Assembly (NCBI RefSeq): GCF_040939455.1
Contig: NC_134117.1
Coordinates: 53,021,001-53,085,000 of the forward strand
Direction of reading: 5' to 3'
DNA: 64,000 nt
Source of the DNA: Microcebus murinus
Taxonomy: Eukaryota > Chordata > Mammalia > Primates > Cheirogaleidae
The notes beneath the pieces were generated by a model. The model had not been told where the DNA came from. It was given only the letters and a program-made list of their open reading frames with translations, and made no database searches. Positions 49,290 through 62,194 of this stretch are shown piece after piece. The position numbers and the translations under genes were made by a program. Position 1 is the stretch's first letter. Each line of letters starts with the position of its first letter.

Positions 49290-49420
49290 ACAGCTGCACT
49301 CCCAGCCCCTGGCATGTGCTCAGCACTCAATAGATATTTGTTGAATAAGTGAAGGAACTCAGCAAATATTTATTTGTTAAATATTGCCTACTATTTTCCA
49401 TGCACTGTGGTAGGTCTCAC
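49290..49420. repeat. MIR tail abutting an opposite-strand MIR or L2 head
   Basis: 'ctggcatgtgctcagcactc' and 'aatagatatttgttgaataa' read as a + strand MIR/L2 end. 'ttccatgcactgtggtaggt' then reads like the opposite strand. Confidence 0.5.
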
Positions 49421-50186
49421 CGCTTTACAGACATGACGTGTTTTTGTGTGTGCACACACGGGCACACACATATTAACTCACATCTAGTTATGCGTTTCGC
49501 TGGCCTCTGTGCTCACCACCTTCACTGGGGGGTAGTAGCACATTTGCTGGGCTTGGCTGATGGTATATTTTTGTGTTTTTATTTCCAAGGCCAACATTGA
49601 CTTTTGTTTTAAGGGAATATTTTGATGCAGGGAACGAATTAGACTAAAACCAGAGCATGCATTCCTGGTGCACCATCCTGGCTCCTTCCTTGTCAGTGGG
49701 CATTAGCACCCCCCGCAGCCCCCTCCCCGCACTCCCGTGTGCATGCATGCGTGCTGTAAACCTCAAACAATAGCCTTTGTGTTGGAGTGGGGGCCCGGCA
49801 CCCACCTTGGGGTAGGGAGCCTTTGTCGCTAGGATCTTCCCTCCTGTCTTCCTGTAGGTGAAGCCAAGCCCCTGTGCTGTGCTTTGCCCTGGAATGTGGT
49901 GCCTCGGTGTGTGCGCATGTTCCTTGTGGCAGTGGCTTTCATGCCTCTGCCCTTTTCAAAGCAGCAGGACCCTTTGTTTAAATGACATTTTATGTGGCAC
50001 CCCACGGGCACACACCACAAAGTGGACCTGCTTTGCCTGTACCCACCCCCCCACTTCCCTGCAAACCAAGGCCCTGGAGGAAGGGGCTGCACACGCGTTT
50101 GCGTTGGCGTGCGCCACGTGTTCACCTGTTGGCGTGTGCCGCGTGTTCACGCCTCTTCTCTCTCTGCCCCCCTTCCCCCGGCTCAG

Positions 50187-50343
50187 GCGGGCCTCATCCG
50201 CACAGACAGCACTGACTACTTCATTGAGCCCCTGGAGCGGGGGCAGCAGGACAAGGAGGCCGTCGGGAGGACGCACGTGGTGTACCGCCGGGAGGCCGTC
50301 CAGCAGGAGTGGGCGGAGCCCCACCGGGACCTTCACAATGAAG
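50187..50343 (+). CDS. ADAMTS14: ADAMTS14 coding exon 3 (prodomain)
   Basis: A 157-nt exon lies after the polypyrimidine tract and CTCAG acceptor at 50182-50186 and before a GTAGGC donor at 50344. It encodes residues 176-227 plus one base, beginning AGLIRTDSTDYFIEPLERG and ending with a conserved tract around THVVYRREAVQQEW. This is the second half of the prodomain, of the type shared by ADAMTS2, ADAMTS3 and ADAMTS14. It is in frame with exon 2 (phase 0 in, phase 1 out). It sits alone after the very long intron 2, and its downstream intron begins with a MIR and two opposed Alus within about 1.3 kb. Confidence 0.97.
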
Positions 50344-50424
50344 GTAGGCCACGGGCAGGGGCCCCGAGCGCCATTTCTGTCCCCACGGCTGGGGTGTTTT
50401 TAGATAGCTTCCGGCCTTAAGCTC

Positions 50425-50500
50425 TCAGTGCCTGACCGTAGTCTTCTCATCTGTGAAATGAGGCTGGGCCACATGTGTCAATACCTGGTGTACTAGCAGG
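50425..50500 (+). repeat. MIR-like fragment
   Basis: 'gtcttctcatctgtgaaatg' and 'aggctgggccacatgtgtca' fit the MIR 3' half. Confidence 0.5.
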
Positions 50501-50791
50501 GAAGCCCCAATAGGTTCTAGGAGCTACTGTAACTAGCTAGAATTAGGGGCCAGGAGAGCCACTTGTGTCCTGAACTGTGGGCCTCAGGACGCCAGAGGTC
50601 TTTCAGGGGCTCACCGTTGCTTCTCGAAGCTATTTCTGAGCCAAGGCAGAAGGCAGAATGGCTGCAGTTAGTGCTTCCCTCCAAAAATTAACTAAACCCT
50701 GTAGGAGCCCCAGGAAGGAAGTTTCTGGGGCACTTGTAGGGAGGCTGCCTGGTGTCAATGCACTGGGGTCAGCTTTGTGTCCAATAGACCA

Positions 50792-51131
50792 TTTTTTTTT
50801 TTTTTTTTTTTTTGAGACAGAGTCTCACTTTGTTGCCCAGGCTAGAGTGAGTGCCATGGCGTCAGCCTAGCTCACAGCAACCTCAAACTCCTGGGCTCAA
50901 GTGATCCTGCTGCCTCAGCCTCCCAAGTAGCTGGGACTACAGGCATGAGCTACCATGCCCGGCTAATTTTTTCTATATATATTAGTTGGCCAATTAGTTT
51001 CTTTCTATTTATTGTAGAGACGGGGTCTCGCTCTTGCTCAGGCTGGTTTCGAACTCCCGACCTCGAGCAATCCACCCGCCTCGGCCTCCCAGAGAGCTAG
51101 GATTACAGGCGTGAGCCACCGCGCCCAGCCT
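50792..51131 (-). mobile_element. Dimeric Alu, strepsirrhine type, reverse orientation
   Basis: Poly-T is followed by both Alu arms. The inter-arm sequence 'ttagttggccaattagtttc' and the phrase 'ccatggcgtcagcctagctc' are what I associate with lemur-type Alus. A target duplication AATAGACCATTTTT flanks it at 50783-50796 and 51132-51145. Low divergence suggests a lineage-specific insertion. Confidence 0.93.
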
Positions 51132-51134
51132 AAT

Positions 51135-51254
51135 AGACCATTTTTTAATCCTGCTTCTGACTTGGTCTACCGTGTGACCTTAGACAAGTTACTTAATGTC
51201 TCTGATCCTCATTTTCCTAATCAGTCAAGTGGAGATGATCAATGTCTTCCTGTT
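51135..51254 (+). repeat. MIR SINE, 5' part (split by Alu)
   Basis: 'cttctgacttggtctaccgt', 'gtgaccttagacaagttact' and 'taatgtctctgatcctcatt' are the MIR core. The 3' part resumes after the Alu at about 51620-51690 ('ggcacatagtaggtgcttgc'). Confidence 0.85.
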
Positions 51255-51268
51255 AAGGTTGTTATATA

Positions 51269-51607
<339 letters not shown>

Positions 51608-52964
51608 GGTTGTTATATAAACATCTTAGCATGGAACTTGGCACATAGTAGGTGCTTGCTAAATGGTAGCTGTCATTATGGTATTGTTATTAAGGACAGC
51701 TACTGACATATTAGGGGGACAACGGTGTCCCCGCACTGTGGTGACCAGTATAGGAGGCTGCAGAGCAGCAACACTCGGGACCCGTGGTTGGGCGGGTGAA
51801 ATGGTGTATGTGACGGGTTCTGGTCCTGGCCCAGGGCCAACTTCATAGTGAAACTCCGATTTGTCACAAAGACCCTTTGGGCAAGAGGAGATGAGAAGGC
51901 CGGGGGTGCAACCGGTAGTAAGTGGCCACACCCTTGTGCCAGGGCCCTGCGGGTTGGGCCCAGCGTGAGGGAATCCCTGGAAACCAGTTGTCCCCACACA
52001 CGACATGTGCTTTCAAGCTCCAGCTGCGTTCCAAGTGTCACTCAGGAGAGAAGTCCCCACCAGGGCCAGGATGGCTCTGCAGGCCTGGAGTGGGGGGCGG
52101 GCCTCCGAGCACAGGTGTGGATTTCAGAGCACCCTTCCCTCCACCACTGCTGGGAACAGGGCCGAGTCACCCTTGGGCTCCCTTTTATTTGAGGCCAGTT
52201 CCGAATCAAAAGACCATAAATCCCCCCTGTGGGGAAGAGCCCTTGGGAAGTGCAGCCCCGGTGGGCGGCTGGGATGCTGAGAGCTCTGAGCAGACGGAGC
52301 TGGGGTTCAGGTCCAGGGTGACGTGGGCACAGCTCTCCCCTCACCTCGGGCTGCCCACTGGAACCCCTGCGTGTTCCTCCCGGGAAAGACCAGGGGCAAG
52401 AGAGGACCTTCTTGGAAATCTGTGACTCACACTTCTCTTTGAAGGTCCGAGCCCGGCGTGTGGAGCAGCAATTCTGGGTGCGTCTGTCTCTGTCCGCAGG
52501 CTCGGCTGAGACGAGAGGCGTCACTGTAGCCCTTGGGGTGTGTTTCTCGGGGCAGGAATGCCTGGGAGCCGGGCTGGCGGCCAGGGCAGGGCTTCCCAGC
52601 AGTCTCTCTCTGCCCGTCCCCATCCCTCGCAGGTGTCCCTACCCTTGGGCCCTCAGACCCCGGGTGCCCTGGGTCTGTCCCGTCTCCCACCCAAGCTGGG
52701 GGCCAGGAGAACAGGTGCCAAGTGTCCATGTCTGGGTCCCCACAGCCGCGCCTCCCTCCAGGCATGTGTCCAGCTGTCCTGGAGGAGGGGAGGCGGCGTC
52801 CGCGGCTGTGTCCCAGCGGGTCTCCAGTTGAGCTGAGGCTGGGGCGGGGCCTGCTGCCCGGCTCCCCTGTGGCTGAGGGGTCTGAGGTGGGTGTGCCGTG
52901 AACTTGGGGCGCGGGGACTGTTCCCCTTGGCACTCAGGCTCTGGCCCCAGCTGCTGCTTCCCAA

Positions 52965-53365
52965 GGTGCACACTTGTGACACACGCACACCCACACTCGC
53001 CCCGGCCATACACCCACACGGACACACAGACACGCTGCCCTCACACGCGTGCTCACACACTGGCACACATGCCCACCCACACGCTCAAGCTCACACGCGC
53101 ACACACACTCACCCACCCATACCCTCGGGCTTACGCACCCACGCAGACTCACACCCACCCGTGCACGCACACTGACACAACACACACCCCACACACCCAA
53201 ACTCGCACACAGACACAAGCGCACACTGACACCCACACAAACACACACCCCTACGTCCACACTCACACACGTTCACACCCCCATGCACACACACCCCTGC
53301 ACACACTCACACACCCTCAAACACACAAACACACACACACTCATGCACACGCACACACGTCCTTC
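52965..53365 (+). repeat. CA-rich cryptic simple repeat, about 400 bp
   Basis: Dominated by CACAC, CACGC, CACCC and ACACTCAC words without a strict period. It behaves as low-complexity purine-pyrimidine alternation. The open frames through it (for example 52898-53386) are Thr/His repeats without meaning. Confidence 0.9.
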
Positions 53366-53634
53366 ACGGGCCCAGAGGAGCGTTAAGTGATCCTTCTCAG
53401 GGGCTCCGGTGAGAAACGGGGCGGTTGAGGGGCCGGAGGTGGGCGCTCCCGTGGCCGGACCCTGGATGCTCCCGGCTCCTCCCGCGCACAACGGTCCTGC
53501 TCTTCACTCGCCCTTCCACCCCCAGGTCCCTCCTGAGGACCTGAGTGGGGCTCGTGCCCCTGTGCCCAGAGCCTCGGCCCTCCCATCCTCTCAGGGCAGC
53601 CGGCCAGGCTGGGGCTCAGGGCTGTTGCTGCGGC

Positions 53635-54405
53635 TACTTTTTAAAAAAATTGAGATAAAATTCATTATTTTAATCATTTTAAGGTATATATAATTCAGTT
53701 TTTTTTACTATATTCACAATGCTATGATATCACCACTATATAATTCCAGAATATTCCCATCACCCCCATAAAAAACTCTGTACACTCACTGCTATTTTCC
53801 CTTCCCAAGCCCTCCCGACAACCACTAATCTACTTTCTGTCTTTCTCCATAGAATTTTCCCATTCGGACCATTCGTATGAATGAAATCATACAGCACGTG
53901 GTCCTTTGTGATTGGCTGCTTCCGCTGAGCGTATTGCCAAGGTTCAGCCATGCTACGGCAGGTGTTAATACTCCACCCCTTTTTATGACAGGGTAATATT
54001 CCAGCGCATGGATACACCACATTCATTTACCCATTCATCTGTTTTTTTCTTTTTCCTATTTTTGTTTTGTTTCAGAATATTACAGGGGTACAAATGTTTT
54101 GGTTACATGGATTGCCCTTGGACTGCTGGAGTCAAAGATATAAGTGTGCCCCTCACCCAGGCAGTGTGCACTGTGCCTGTCCACTCACCTGTGGGTGGAC
54201 ATCTGCGTCCTTCCTGCCTTTTGGCTTATTAGGATAACGCTGCTGTGAACATTCGCGTGCAAGTTTTTGTGTGGACGTATGTTTTCAGTTCTCTAGGGCC
54301 TATGTCTAGCAGTGGAATTACTGGGTCATACGGTAACTCCGGGTTGAACTTTTCGAGGGAATTTTTGAGAAAATAGTTTTCTCAAAGCAGCTGCACCATT
54401 TACAT
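53635..54405 (-). mobile_element. Old L1 (L1M-type) 3' part, antisense, interrupted by a younger insertion
   Basis: 'gagataaaattcattatttt', 'atcatacagcacgtggtcct', 'gttcagccatgctacggcag' and, after the interruption, 'gctgctgtgaacattcgcgt' and 'ggaattactgggtcatacgg' form one L1M 3' end. It is split at 54041/54192. Confidence 0.8.
54042..54181 (-). mobile_element. Younger L1 3' UTR fragment nested in L1M
   Basis: T-rich start, then 'tttcagaatattacaggggt' and 'acaaatgttttggttacatg', wording of primate L1 3' UTRs in antisense. The diverged duplication CATTCATCTG (54032-54041) and CACTCACCTG (54182-54191) marks the target site. Confidence 0.6.
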
Positions 54406-54629
54406 TTGCTTGGGGCTTCTTGGGTGGGCCCGTGGAAGCCTGCCAGTGGCTGGCTGGCCCTGCTTTGCCCTTAGGTGTGTGCTCCTGGCCTGAAGGATGA
54501 GGGACACATAGAAGAGGGTGACGTCAGTGGGCCTTCCCCCCGTTCCCCTGCCTGTCTGCTGAGAGAGCACTCTGGGTGGGCCCTGATGGAGTGGTAATGG
54601 GGGAGGGGGAGACCTGACTTTACATTCTG

Positions 54630-54700
54630 GGTTCTTGCCATTAACTTGCTGTGTGACCTATGGTGAGTCATATAACCTCTCTGAGCCTCCCTTTGACAGA
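54630..54700 (+). repeat. MIR fragment
   Basis: 'ttaacttgctgtgtgaccta', 'tggtgagtcatataacctct' and 'ctgagcctcc' are the MIR core. Confidence 0.65.
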
Positions 54701-55639
54701 CCTGGCTGCCAGGCTGTGCAGAAGGCTAGCTGCCCTTTTCCGATTTCCCTGAAAGGCCAGTGGCCACACATTTTCCCAACTCTTAAGTCTAGATTTTTTT
54801 TTGTATTACAGCACCACTCACCACAAAGGAAATAGAAAGAAATAGTAGTGCCAAGCCCCACGGTTCCTGACGTCCTAAGATTTCAGTTCCTCAGTTTCCC
54901 ATGTAGATAGACAGCGTAGAGGCACAACTTGGGTCTCTGCAAAGATACCCGTTGATTCATCCGAGAGGATCACCCACGTGTGGGTGGTGTCTCCACGTCC
55001 CTGCACGATGGATTCTGCAGGTGCGGTGCCCTTTGCTCTCCAGGCTAAAGCTGGCTGTCTCCTGGTCCCCATTCAGCCCCAGCTGAGCTGGCCCTTCCTC
55101 CTGAAGCCTCCTCTAGGCTTCCTGGTTTGGGTCTCCCGTGAGGAGGCCTCTCTAGTCAGTCCTGCTGTAGGTAGCCCTTGACATTCCTATATTGGAACTG
55201 TCTGATTTTTTGTCCGTCACCTCCGCTAGGGCGTGGGCTCAAGGCCAGGGGCCTCGTCTTCAGCACCCATCCATCTAAAAAGTATGGGACCCCTCTGCAG
55301 CCACACTGCGTGATAGGGGGTATGTAGTGATAGCACCTTTCTGACCTCGGCCCCTGCCTATTGTATAGGGGGTTTCAAATAACTGGATAAATGAACATTC
55401 TTAGAAATAAAAGGTATGAGTGTTAAAACTTCAGACCGGGACAATCAGAAAGTCATTAAACCTAAAGGCTCCAAACCCTTCTTGAGAGACCCCAGCCTCC
55501 TGTCCTGCCTCTTAGCTTTCCCAACAGTGTCCGCCCCAGAGTTGCTCTGAACTTCCTTCAGGCCGTGGCATAAATGACTGACAATAGTGTAAGGTGTTAC
55601 CTTTCTACGTGGCAGTATAGATGGGTGATGTCTCAAAGT

Positions 55640-55765
55640 ATGGGCTTTAGATTCAGACAGACCTAGACATGCTGCCTGACATCTTTGAACCTCAATTTGT
55701 TCACCTGTATAATGGGGATAGTAACTTGATGGAGTTGTTGTAAGGAATGGATTGGATTGGATTAG
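55640..55765 (+). repeat. MIR SINE fragment
   Basis: 'gggctttagattcagacaga', 'cctcaatttgttcacctgta', 'taatggggatagtaacttga' and 'ttgttgtaaggaatgga' follow MIR order. Confidence 0.75.
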
Positions 55766-55782
55766 ATTAAGGACAGGAAACT

Positions 55783-56330
<548 letters not shown>

Positions 56331-56529
56331 GCATAAGTTAATAAATGCTAGTTAAATAAATAAATCTTTTGCTTTTAGCCAAAAGGGCAAAGCAGCGATG
56401 GGGAGTTTTGGGGTCTTGGGTGGTGCTTGGGATGGATTTGAGAGGCTCAGTGCTCACAGGGGTATTCTAGGGATTCCTCAAATGCCCTGAGTAGGCCGTG
56501 GTACCACCACGATGCTTTCCTTTATGAAG

Positions 56530-56720
56530 ATGGTTCCACTCACTGCCACCTTTGCTTTTTACAGCAACCTTGTGGGGCAAGAGAGCAGGGGTGATTTATC
56601 CCCATGTTACAGGGTAGGAGAAGGGGGCCCAGAGAAGCAGAGGGACTTGGCTGGGGACGCACAGTGAGATAGGACGAGTGGTCCTGCAACCCACGTCCAG
56701 CTCTGGGCCAGCCCTCACCC
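56530..56720 (-). repeat. MIR SINE
   Basis: 'tttttacagcaaccttgtgg', 'gatttatccccatgttacag', 'agagggacttggctggggac' and 'gcacagtgagataggacgag' read as antisense MIR just upstream of exon 4. Confidence 0.7.
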
Positions 56721-56924
56721 CTCTGCTACCCCCTTGCCCCAAAGACTTGGCCGCACCCTCGCAGCAGGAAAAGGGCTCCTGCCCACGTGTTGACACGATA
56801 CAGAACAAGCCCTCAAGAGGCAGGACAGGGGCGCACGTGATGGGGCAGGGGTGGTCGTGGGTGGTGTCATAGTGACAGCCCCTCCTGTGGGTCTGACCTC
56901 GCTCTCTTCCCATCCTGCTTCCAG

Positions 56925-57115
56925 CCTTTGGCCTGGGCGACCTTCCCAACCTGCTGGGCCTGGTGGGGGACCAGCTGGGAGAAGCGGAGAGGAAGCGGCG
57001 ACACGCCAAGGCGGGCAGCTACAGCATCGAGGTGCTGCTGGCGGTGGACGACTCGGTGGTTCGCTTCCACGGCAAGGAGCACGTGCAGAACTATGTCCTC
57101 ACACTCATGAACATC
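56925..57115 (+). CDS. ADAMTS14: ADAMTS14 coding exon 4 (end of prodomain, furin site, start of metalloprotease domain)
   Basis: A 191-nt exon lies between a TTCCAG acceptor (56919-56924) and a GTGAGT donor at 57116. It encodes residues 228-291. The prodomain ends at RKRR (about 250-253), a furin-type proprotein convertase site where the active enzyme is released in the trans-Golgi or at the cell surface. The mature chain starts with HAKAGSYSIEVLLAVDD, the first beta strand of the reprolysin-like metalloprotease fold, and continues to LMNI. The exon ends in phase 0, so the next exon should begin with a Val-Asp-Glu-type codon series. I did not find that exon in 57116-64000, so it lies beyond the window. 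Confidence 0.97.
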
Positions 57116-60100
57116 GTGAGTGTCCTGGGTCCTGGGACTGGCTGGGGCTGGGCCTGGGTTCTGATCTGAACGGAAGACTTCTCAGGGCGGGCGTTTTCCA
57201 TGGGGGACTTAGGGGACTCACGGCTGGCTCCTTAGCCCAGCGGGCATGTCCCGGGCAGTGGGTTCCGTGGTGTGGCAGGCCTGAGCTGGTCTCCAGGCTG
57301 CTCCGCGGTGGGGCTGGGATCTGAGCGCTGCCCTGTCCACGTCGGAGTGCTGTCCATGGCTGGTGACCCAGGGGTCAGGGAGGAGAAACCACATTGTCTC
57401 CATCTTCTTATGTTTGGTACCAGAGAGCCTGTGAATTAAACTAACAAAGGACACATTAGCAAGAGAAAAGAGCGTGGTAACCAGTTCCCTGCTTATGGGA
57501 GTGTTCGATGACAAGTAGCTCCAAGGGGTGGCTGACGTTGGGCAGCTGACATACGGTCATTTAGTAGGGAGGGAAGGGAGGGGAGACAAGGCTTCCATGG
57601 GAAGGACAGATAGGGTCTTTAGGAAAGACACAGGGTTTGGAGGAGAACGAGGGGGATGGAAAGTTTGTGATGACGTGTGCTTGTGCAGGTCGGGTGGCCT
57701 CTCTTCTTTATGGCCGTGACCTGCTCTTGAGGGGCACTCTTGGGAGCCTCATTTGCCAGAAGTTGCTGCTTTTATTCAGATAAGGGAAGCTCTGAGATGC
57801 CTCTTTTCTGTATTTGTTGAATTTCAAATATCTTTAGCTTAAAATGAAACTTTACTAACTCTGGGGTTCCAGATGGGAACCTCACATGGGTCCTCACACG
57901 CCAGGATCGGGACCCCAGGGGCAGCCCCAGGAGCATGAGTGTATGTGAGCGTGTCCTGGAAGGGCCGTGGCCCTGTGCCAGTCCCCAGGGTGGGCTTCAC
58001 GTGTGGGGTCCTGGCCACTGGGTGCTCCTGGCAGAGCCCCTGCCAGACCTCCTGGCTGATCTGGTTCAGAGACGGTCAGCCGAGTATCCTGGGGGTGGAG
58101 GGGTGCTCTTTGGGGCTATAGCAGGACATGAAACCCACCTCCAAGGTGTAGGGGTGGAGGCAGCAAAGTGTGGAAGGTGGGGGGGAGGGTGGACAGGAAC
58201 TTGTTCCCGAAGCAGAACTGGGCAGCTTCCCTCGGGAACTGGAAGAGGTCTTCCGATGGGTCCTAGGAGGAGACGTGTGCTTCCCTAGAGCGGAGTGTGC
58301 TTTTGAAAGTTGGTGTTCCCAGGGCTTGCCCGGGGGGCTAGTTAGGCCCTCAGATCCGGAGCAGGAACAGACCCTGTGGAAGTGGTGGGCATGGGTGGGA
58401 AGCTCTTTCCAAGCCCTTGAGGTTCATGACATGGAGGCCAGCATCCAGCTGTCCCTTGTCCTGTGGGGGGTGTCCCTCCTCACGTCCCACGACTTTACTC
58501 TTAGAGGAAGGTAAACTCGTGACCCATTCTCACCCTCTTGGCCAAATTAACACATTCTGACTTTTGACCCTCGATATCTGACCCATGACCCGTAGTCCTG
58601 GCCAGGGAGCATCATCAGCTTCCACTGAAGACCATGACATGAAGGCCTGCTGTGGAGACTGCTGTTTGGATAGTCTTGGTTCCTCCTTCTTTCTCACAAC
58701 CTACCAGAACGTGGGTGAGGAGAGTCTTGTCTTCTCTGAGGTTCCAGAAGGCCGTTAGAGTCTGGGTCTTCTGCTCGATGCTGCCTTGCTCCGTGAATGT
58801 GGGGACAGAAAGGGCTGGCAAGGGTGAGGGGTACCGTTGAGGCAGAGCTGCCCACTAGGGAAGCCCAGCTCCTCTGGGGCACGGGGGCCCAGCTCCCCGG
58901 GCAGCCAGACTTCCGGCCCAGGGAGGTGAGCAGGTGGATGCGGCAACCTCGCCCTCCCAGGGGGCCAGCAGCTCATCCCGTCCATTGTGTGGGAGCTTTC
59001 GTTTGGCTGGGATGCTCGGCGCTCACGTTCCCTTAGGGGATTTCCATCGAACCCATAAAAAGGAGGGCCTGTCTGCCCGGGACCCGTTCTGATCCTGATT
59101 CCAGGGCCAGGCTGGCCTGGTGGGGTCAGAGAGAGGAGATCTATTTCCCGGGATGGCTGGTCCCATTGTGCTAACCCAGAGGTGGGGCCAGAGCGTTAGA
59201 GAAACACTCAACGTTATCTGATGAGGCCCTTGGCACTGCGGTTGGCAGGGCAGCTGTGAGAACCCGTCGGCTTGCCCTGCCTCCCGGTTTTCTTTTGCAT
59301 TGACCTGGGGACGTGCTGTAAACGTGAATGCAGCTCCAGATGATGGCAAAGACTGCCTCCCTCTCCCTCCCTCACAGGCTGGGGGCCCCTGGGGAGACTT
59401 GTCTTTCTCCGTGCCTCAGTTTACTCATCTGTACCAGGTCACTTTCCTTAAGGTTTCTTCAAATCTCAGGACTAGAGACCCATTTGAGCCCTTTGAAACA
59501 CAAAGGGGTAGTTTTCAGCGTTTAGTGAGCGCCTGCTGTGTGCCTAGTATCACAGACAGATTCCTGGTCCAGAAGCTTTAGTCTGGCTGCAAAAACAAGC
59601 CTCAGTTCCACAGATGGTTCATTACTCGAATGATGTGGGGTTGTGGTTGAGAAGCCACCAGGAATAACATAGAAGTTCTTGCTCGCACAGGCGGTGGCAG
59701 CCACATGACAGGTGCCACCTGGCCAAGAGTGATTGTAAATGTGAAAAGCACCTCTCAGACAGATGGAATGCAGTGTGTCTCAGGCGTGCTGAATGTTGGA
59801 GCATGTGATTTGCAGTCACCATGTACCTTGTTGTCGAGACTCTCAGTCCTGGGACTGAGAAAGGGCAGGAGAGGTCATCGCGGCCGCCCCCCCTGTCCAT
59901 ATTCAGAGGCAGTAAGTGCCCAGGGAAGGTCTTCGGAGGCCTGGGCCTGACTCTGGCTGTGACTGCCGTCCTTGGGCAAACCTCTCTATGGCTTTGGGCG
60001 TGCTTTCTCACCATGAAAATGGGGAAGGCATGCCATTCTCCTTGGCGGGCTTTGGAGAAGTGGCTGACTCTAGGACGTGGGCAGGGAATATAAAGATGAG

Positions 60101-61261
60101 CCTGGAGCATCTTGTAGTTCCAGAAGGCAACAAAGTGCAAAACAAACAAAAAAACAGAACAGTGGGTGTATTTAAGGGACCGAAAGAGGGACTTGAAAGA
60201 GCTCTCCATGGCCAAATCTGGGACAGTCCGAGCAGCAGAATGAATTGTGTAGTATTGAATTATAACCCAGAATATATAATAAACATGCCAATAAATAAAT
60301 AATTGAATAAATAAGCGGGGGAGAAGGGGCATCTCTCCATGCAGAAGAATCCCAAATTATTTATGTAGGTTCTCCATCCTTTAGGAGGTGGATTTTACTG
60401 ACCACTCCAAGGGCTGCATGCAGTTACTTTCTTCTAGAGAGTTCAGCGTGGAAAGCGGGGACAGAGGGTAACCTTAGCGAGGAAGCCTGCCAAGGGAGGG
60501 GTTCTTCCCGCTGCTCCCTGGCAAGCCTCGAGTGGGAAACCCACCTCCACCTGCATTTGGAACCAAGGAAGCCTTTTGGGGACCAGAAGTCAGGGTACAC
60601 GTTTGACAGAAGGAGACTATTCCAAGGCAGGTTCCAGAAGGCCCAGAGAATGTTGTCAAGGCATTTTGGAGCCAGCCTCTCTTCCCACCCTTTGCCTGTT
60701 TCTTCCTGCCCTGGGGTCATTCTCTCCTCTCCATCGCTGACTTAGAAGGCGTTCCCCCCACCGTTGTCCCTCCCCAGGCTGCCCCGGGTTCAGGGGCCAG
60801 GAGCACAGGGCTCCCTGCTGCCCGCTGGCTCCTCTGGCCCGCCCTGATCTCGCCCCCGCTGGCCTGTCTTTATCTGTCTCACCAGTGCCACTCATCACCG
60901 TAAGTCTGTAAGTTGTTTGAGGACAAGGACTCTTTCCATATCCCCACCCTAGCCAGGAGCCCCACATTTCCTGAAGTAAGGAGGAGGAAATACAGACTTG
61001 AAGAGCCCAAGAGTGCTGATGGAGCTGAACGTTCACGATCAGTTCACGATCACCACTGCCTTGCAAACTCCAGGCCCCGGAGCTCCACCCTACCTGCTGC
61101 TCTTGAGGCTGTGATCCACCGAGCTAGACCTGCGGGCCCAGGGCACCGACCCGCCTTCTCCCTCTGAGTTGTGAACTCTCCTTGCATTCTCTTTCAGGCC
61201 AGAGAAAGCCCACCACAGCGCCCTGCCACAGAAACTGGTCCTAGACAGCAGCTGAGTACAG

Positions 61262-61482
61262 GGGCTAAAAGTAGAGGCCTTAGAGTCACAGCGATCTGAG
61301 TTCAAATCCTGGCCTCCTGTCTTCCAGCTGTGTGGCCTTGGGCATGTTACTTAACCTCTCAGAACCTCAGATTTCTTGCCTATGAGGCAGGAATAATTCC
61401 TCTTCCCAGGAGGTTGTTGTGCAGCTGTACGCCAAGTGCTTGGCACAGTGCCTGGCCCACAGTAGGTGCTCAGGGAATAGCA
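61262..61482 (+). repeat. MIR SINE, near full length
   Basis: 'gtagaggccttagagtcaca', 'gatctgagttcaaatcctgg', 'cagctgtgtggccttgggca', 'tgttacttaacctctcagaa' and 'cacagtaggtgctcaggga' appear in order. Confidence 0.9.
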
Positions 61483-62194
61483 AAGCCTCCCTCCAATCCC
61501 ACACTCTCTACCCATCCTCCCCTTCTGCTGCTGCTTCTCGCCTTGGCCATAGAGAGTCCTAACTTTTGTTTGCTTTTCTGGTACACACCCAGTGGCTATC
61601 TCAGGCCAATACGTGTGCTGAACCCTACCTGGGGGTCCTGGCAGGGGTGACTTTGGACTTGGCTCAGAGGTGAGGCGTGCGGGAACTGGACACACTGCTC
61701 CTTTCTGCCTGGTGGGTGTGCCTTGCAGCCGTCCTGCCTGTGCCCACCAGTGGGAAGCAATCCCTGACCTCCCCTGAGCTGGCCCCCCGGCCTCCACCCT
61801 GGCCCCGGCATTTGGGAGGCAGCCATGGAGGGCCAAGGCTAACAGGGCCTGGCCCCGTGTGCACAGCCAGGCTGGAGCCTGTCAGGGGCCTCCTATGTAT
61901 GTGTGTTCCAGAGGGGCAGGGGTCCTGGGCCTCCCAGGTGGCCGCGCCTCCTGGCTGTGGCGCCATGTGCCAGGCAGCGTGTGCAGTCTGGCTGGGCATG
62001 GCAGCCCTGTCCAGCCACCGCCCTGGCCTGTGCAAAGCCTCCAGGAAGCTCTAGCTGAAGCAAAGCCACTCGAGTTCCTGCCCAAGGGCTGGGGACAGTA
62101 GCAGTTGGGCAGGTGAGCATGCTAGGATCCCAGAGGACTGGACCAGGGGACTGGGAATGGCAGGGCCAACCCTACCTTTCTTTTAACAGAGGAG

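Larger units (their letters stand above)
22348..50186 (+). other. ADAMTS14 intron 2
   Basis: A 27.8-kb intron holding the large minisatellite, an inverted duplication, L1, L2, MIR and Alu-monomer insertions listed separately. Parts where I see nothing nameable are 22771-23515, 24000-24660, 36131-37600, 38571-40489, 42672-43124, 43836-44294, 45960-47589, 47961-49289 and 49421-50186, apart from small CA/TG or poly-T runs (for example 48241-48252). No internal gene is supported. Confidence 0.8.

Noticed and set aside
52898..53386. 162-codon Thr/His-rich open frame
   Set aside because: Produced by the CA-rich simple repeat.
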